Origin: Flavobacteriales bacterium
GTDB lineage: Bacteria > Bacteroidota > Bacteroidia > NS11-12g > UBA955
Reading direction: 5' to 3'
Length of the DNA: 64,000 bases
NCBI GenBank assembly: GCA_947496375.1
Contig: CANMCY010000010.1
Location: 16,162-80,161 of the forward strand
Both the position numbers and the translations under genes were made by a program. Positions 62,637-64,000 of this stretch are shown in pieces. Below the pieces are notes generated by a model. That model saw only the letters and a list, made by a program, of their open reading frames with translations. It was not told the DNA's origin and did no database searches. The first letter of the stretch is position 1. Every line of letters begins with the position of its first letter.

Positions 62637-64000
62637 CAGTTTTGTGCCTCCAATGATTTCAAGTCCGGGCATTGGATCAGGTTGCTCTGCACACGGATAT
62701 AAGTGTCTTTTTTGGTTTTATTCACCCAGGTGTCTATGGCTTTTTGCTTTTTGCGAGCCTCAGCTTCCAGTTGTATACGGCCATAATCCTGCGCTAAATT
62801 GGCCTGGTGGGGTGCTGTAAAAGATTTAAGATAAACCATTCGGTAAATGGCTCGGCCATCGGGGGTAAAAGTGCGAGCGGGTTCTGAAAACTCTCCCGGT
62901 TTCAGTTTATCTACAATCATTTTGATTTCCGGAGGGAGGTCATCAAAAATCATCTTCTGACTGCCGGTGGTTTCATCGGTAAAAAAACCACAGTAGCCCT
63001 TGTTTCCTATATCGGCTGAGGCATAGCGTTTTACGGCAGTACACCAGTCTATTTTCTTTTCATACAGCAAATCATAGGCGGAATCAATGCGATTCTGGGT
63101 GGCGGTGAAATCGGCTGTGGTATACTCTGCACGAATGAGAATGTGCGAAGCCAACACCCTCTCTCCCAGGCGTTTACTCACTTTCATAAGATGAAATCCA
63201 AACGGGCTTTCAAATACAGGGCTGATGGAATCCGGCTTAAGTTTAAAGGCCATCCGTTCAAATTCAGGTACCATTTCACCCCGACCAAATTCAGGAAGCA
63301 AACCATTATTGTCTTTGGAACCGGGATCCTGGCTGTAGGTTTTGGCCAGTTTTTCAAAACTCTCACCTGACAATACGCGCATGCGCAGCATTTGCAGCTG
63401 CTCGCGGGCAAACTCTTTCGCTTCGGGAGAAACCGGCGGCTCTATCAGCAATTGCGCTACCTCCACCTCAGCTGGGATAATAGGGAGACTATCTTTTTGA
63501 ATGTTATCATAAAACTGCTTCACCTCCTGAGGGCTTATTTTTACAGAGGAGGTGATTTTTCCCTCCATTTCCTGCGCCAGCAGCTGTTCTTTCATTTTAG
63601 GACGGATGTCTTCCCTGTACTCAGACAAAGTTTTTCCCAGATACCGCTCCAAATCTGCCTGACTACCCGCCTGTCGCTGAAAGTAGCGCAAACGGTTATC
63701 AATTTCTGCATCAATCCGCTCCTCAGACAGAGGCAATGAGTCTATCTCTGCCTGATTCAGCATCAGTTTACGGAGTATCAGTTTGCGGAGTACAAGACAG
63801 GAAAATTGCTGGCTATCCTTAAAATTTCCGGACCGCGCCAGTTGACCCATCTCCGTTTCATAATCGCTGCGAAGCACCACCTTGTCACCCACAATGGCCA
63901 TGATACCATCCACATGCAAGGGCTGGGATTTCAGTCCTGCGGCCGCCAGTAAAACCAGCATCAGCAGAAAGCGAAGTGAATTATGCCCGTTGCAGTTTTG
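62636..64000 (-). CDS. SurA-like periplasmic peptidyl-prolyl isomerase, 5' end probably beyond window
   Basis: At least 441 residues: a signal-like hydrophobic stretch (LLMLVLLAAAGLKSQ), a SurA_N helical domain (VDGIMAIVGDKVVLRSDYE), then a parvulin domain (EVAQLLI, LRMRVLSGESFEKLAKTYSQDPGSKDNNGLLPEFGRGEMVPEFE, FGFHLMKV) and a second, degenerate isomerase-like domain. SurA chaperones outer-membrane proteins. An ATG exists at 63961, but the frame stays open to the window edge and adds HNSLRFLL before it. A charged residue ahead of the hydrophobic run makes an upstream start more likely. Confidence 0.9.
   Translation of the reverse strand, partial: QNCNGHNSLRFLLMLVLLAAAGLKSQPLHVDGIMAIVGDKVVLRSDYETEMGQLARSGNFKDSQQFSCLVLRKLILRKLMLNQAEIDSLPLSEERIDAEIDNRLRYFQRQAGSQADLERYLGKTLSEYREDIRPKMKEQLLAQEMEGKITSSVKISPQEVKQFYDNIQKDSLPIIPAEVEVAQLLIEPPVSPEAKEFAREQLQMLRMRVLSGESFEKLAKTYSQDPGSKDNNGLLPEFGRGEMVPEFERMAFKLKPDSISPVFESPFGFHLMKVSKRLGERVLASHILIRAEYTTADFTATQNRIDSAYDLLYEKKIDWCTAVKRYASADIGNKGYCGFFTDETTGSQKMIFDDLPPEIKMIVDKLKPGEFSEPARTFTPDGRAIYRMVYLKSFTAPHQANLAQDYGRIQLEAEARKKQKAIDTWVNKTKKDTYIRVQSNLIQCPDLKSLEAQN

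Overview
The window looks like a chromosomal segment of a Bacteroidota bacterium, probably near the Chitinophagia/Sphingobacteriia. Direct signs are a tmRNA whose tag reads GENNYALAA, promoter-like TAnnTTTG boxes with TTTG or TTG upstream, a protein with a type IX secretion (T9SS) C-terminal sorting domain, a TonB receptor/DUF4249 pair, a bacillithiol enzyme (BshA), an OmpP1/FadL porin and a bacterial GGGP synthase. No rRNA or CRISPR array was seen. The exact genus cannot be read from this sequence.

Layout: 1-9.2 kb holds an edge-truncated SDR, mnmH, ssrA, a gene-free stretch rich in hairpins and repeats, tRNA-fMet and tRNA-Glu, rsfS/birA, a DUF1800-DUF1501 pair, purS-DUF4286 and a Fic protein. 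9.3-18.4 kb holds a GyrI-like lipoprotein, then a likely kelch-xseA-xseB-ldcA-gtrA-DUF4197 operon and a TonB receptor/DUF4249 unit. 18.4-22.5 kb holds three tandem DUF1573 genes, a PLP deaminase/desulfhydrase and an M1 peptidase. 22.7-26.2 kb is an AT-rich accessory patch: an orphan AAA-type ATPase, a PH-like membrane protein, an IS200/RAYT-type transposase between TTTAAA-centred palindromes, and a six-helix ion channel. 26.3-34.4 kb holds a FecA-like receptor, a GT39-type enzyme, BCCP, a polyprenyl synthase and GGGP synthase.

34.7-38 kb encodes the B12-dependent ribonucleotide reductase behind a structured leader. Next to it, 38.1-42.6 kb is a second AT-rich accessory island. It holds a HigBA-like toxin-antitoxin pair whose toxin carries an early amber codon, set between two perfect 39-bp copies of the nrdJ terminator. 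It continues with a MazG-like pyrophosphohydrolase coupled to a 735-residue GIY-YIG nuclease / superfamily 1 helicase / LexA-like protein that keeps a LexA-type Ala-Gly site and Ser-Lys dyad. It ends with a GxxExxY nuclease-fold gene between 13-bp inverted repeats and a YhcG remnant between 21-bp direct repeats. The helicase fusion is the best candidate here for an undescribed, DNA-damage-responsive defence system.

42.8-64 kb is mostly core: FadL porin, a Trp/Asn/Met-rich lipoprotein, proS, nitroreductase, EamA transporter, manC-kdsD, recQ, an orphan ECF sigma factor, bshA, tadA, a beta-helix lipoprotein, a GT4 transferase, lptB, lplA, nth, moxR and a SurA-like chaperone. A strikingly AT-rich GT-C membrane protein lies between nth and moxR and looks like a recent arrival.
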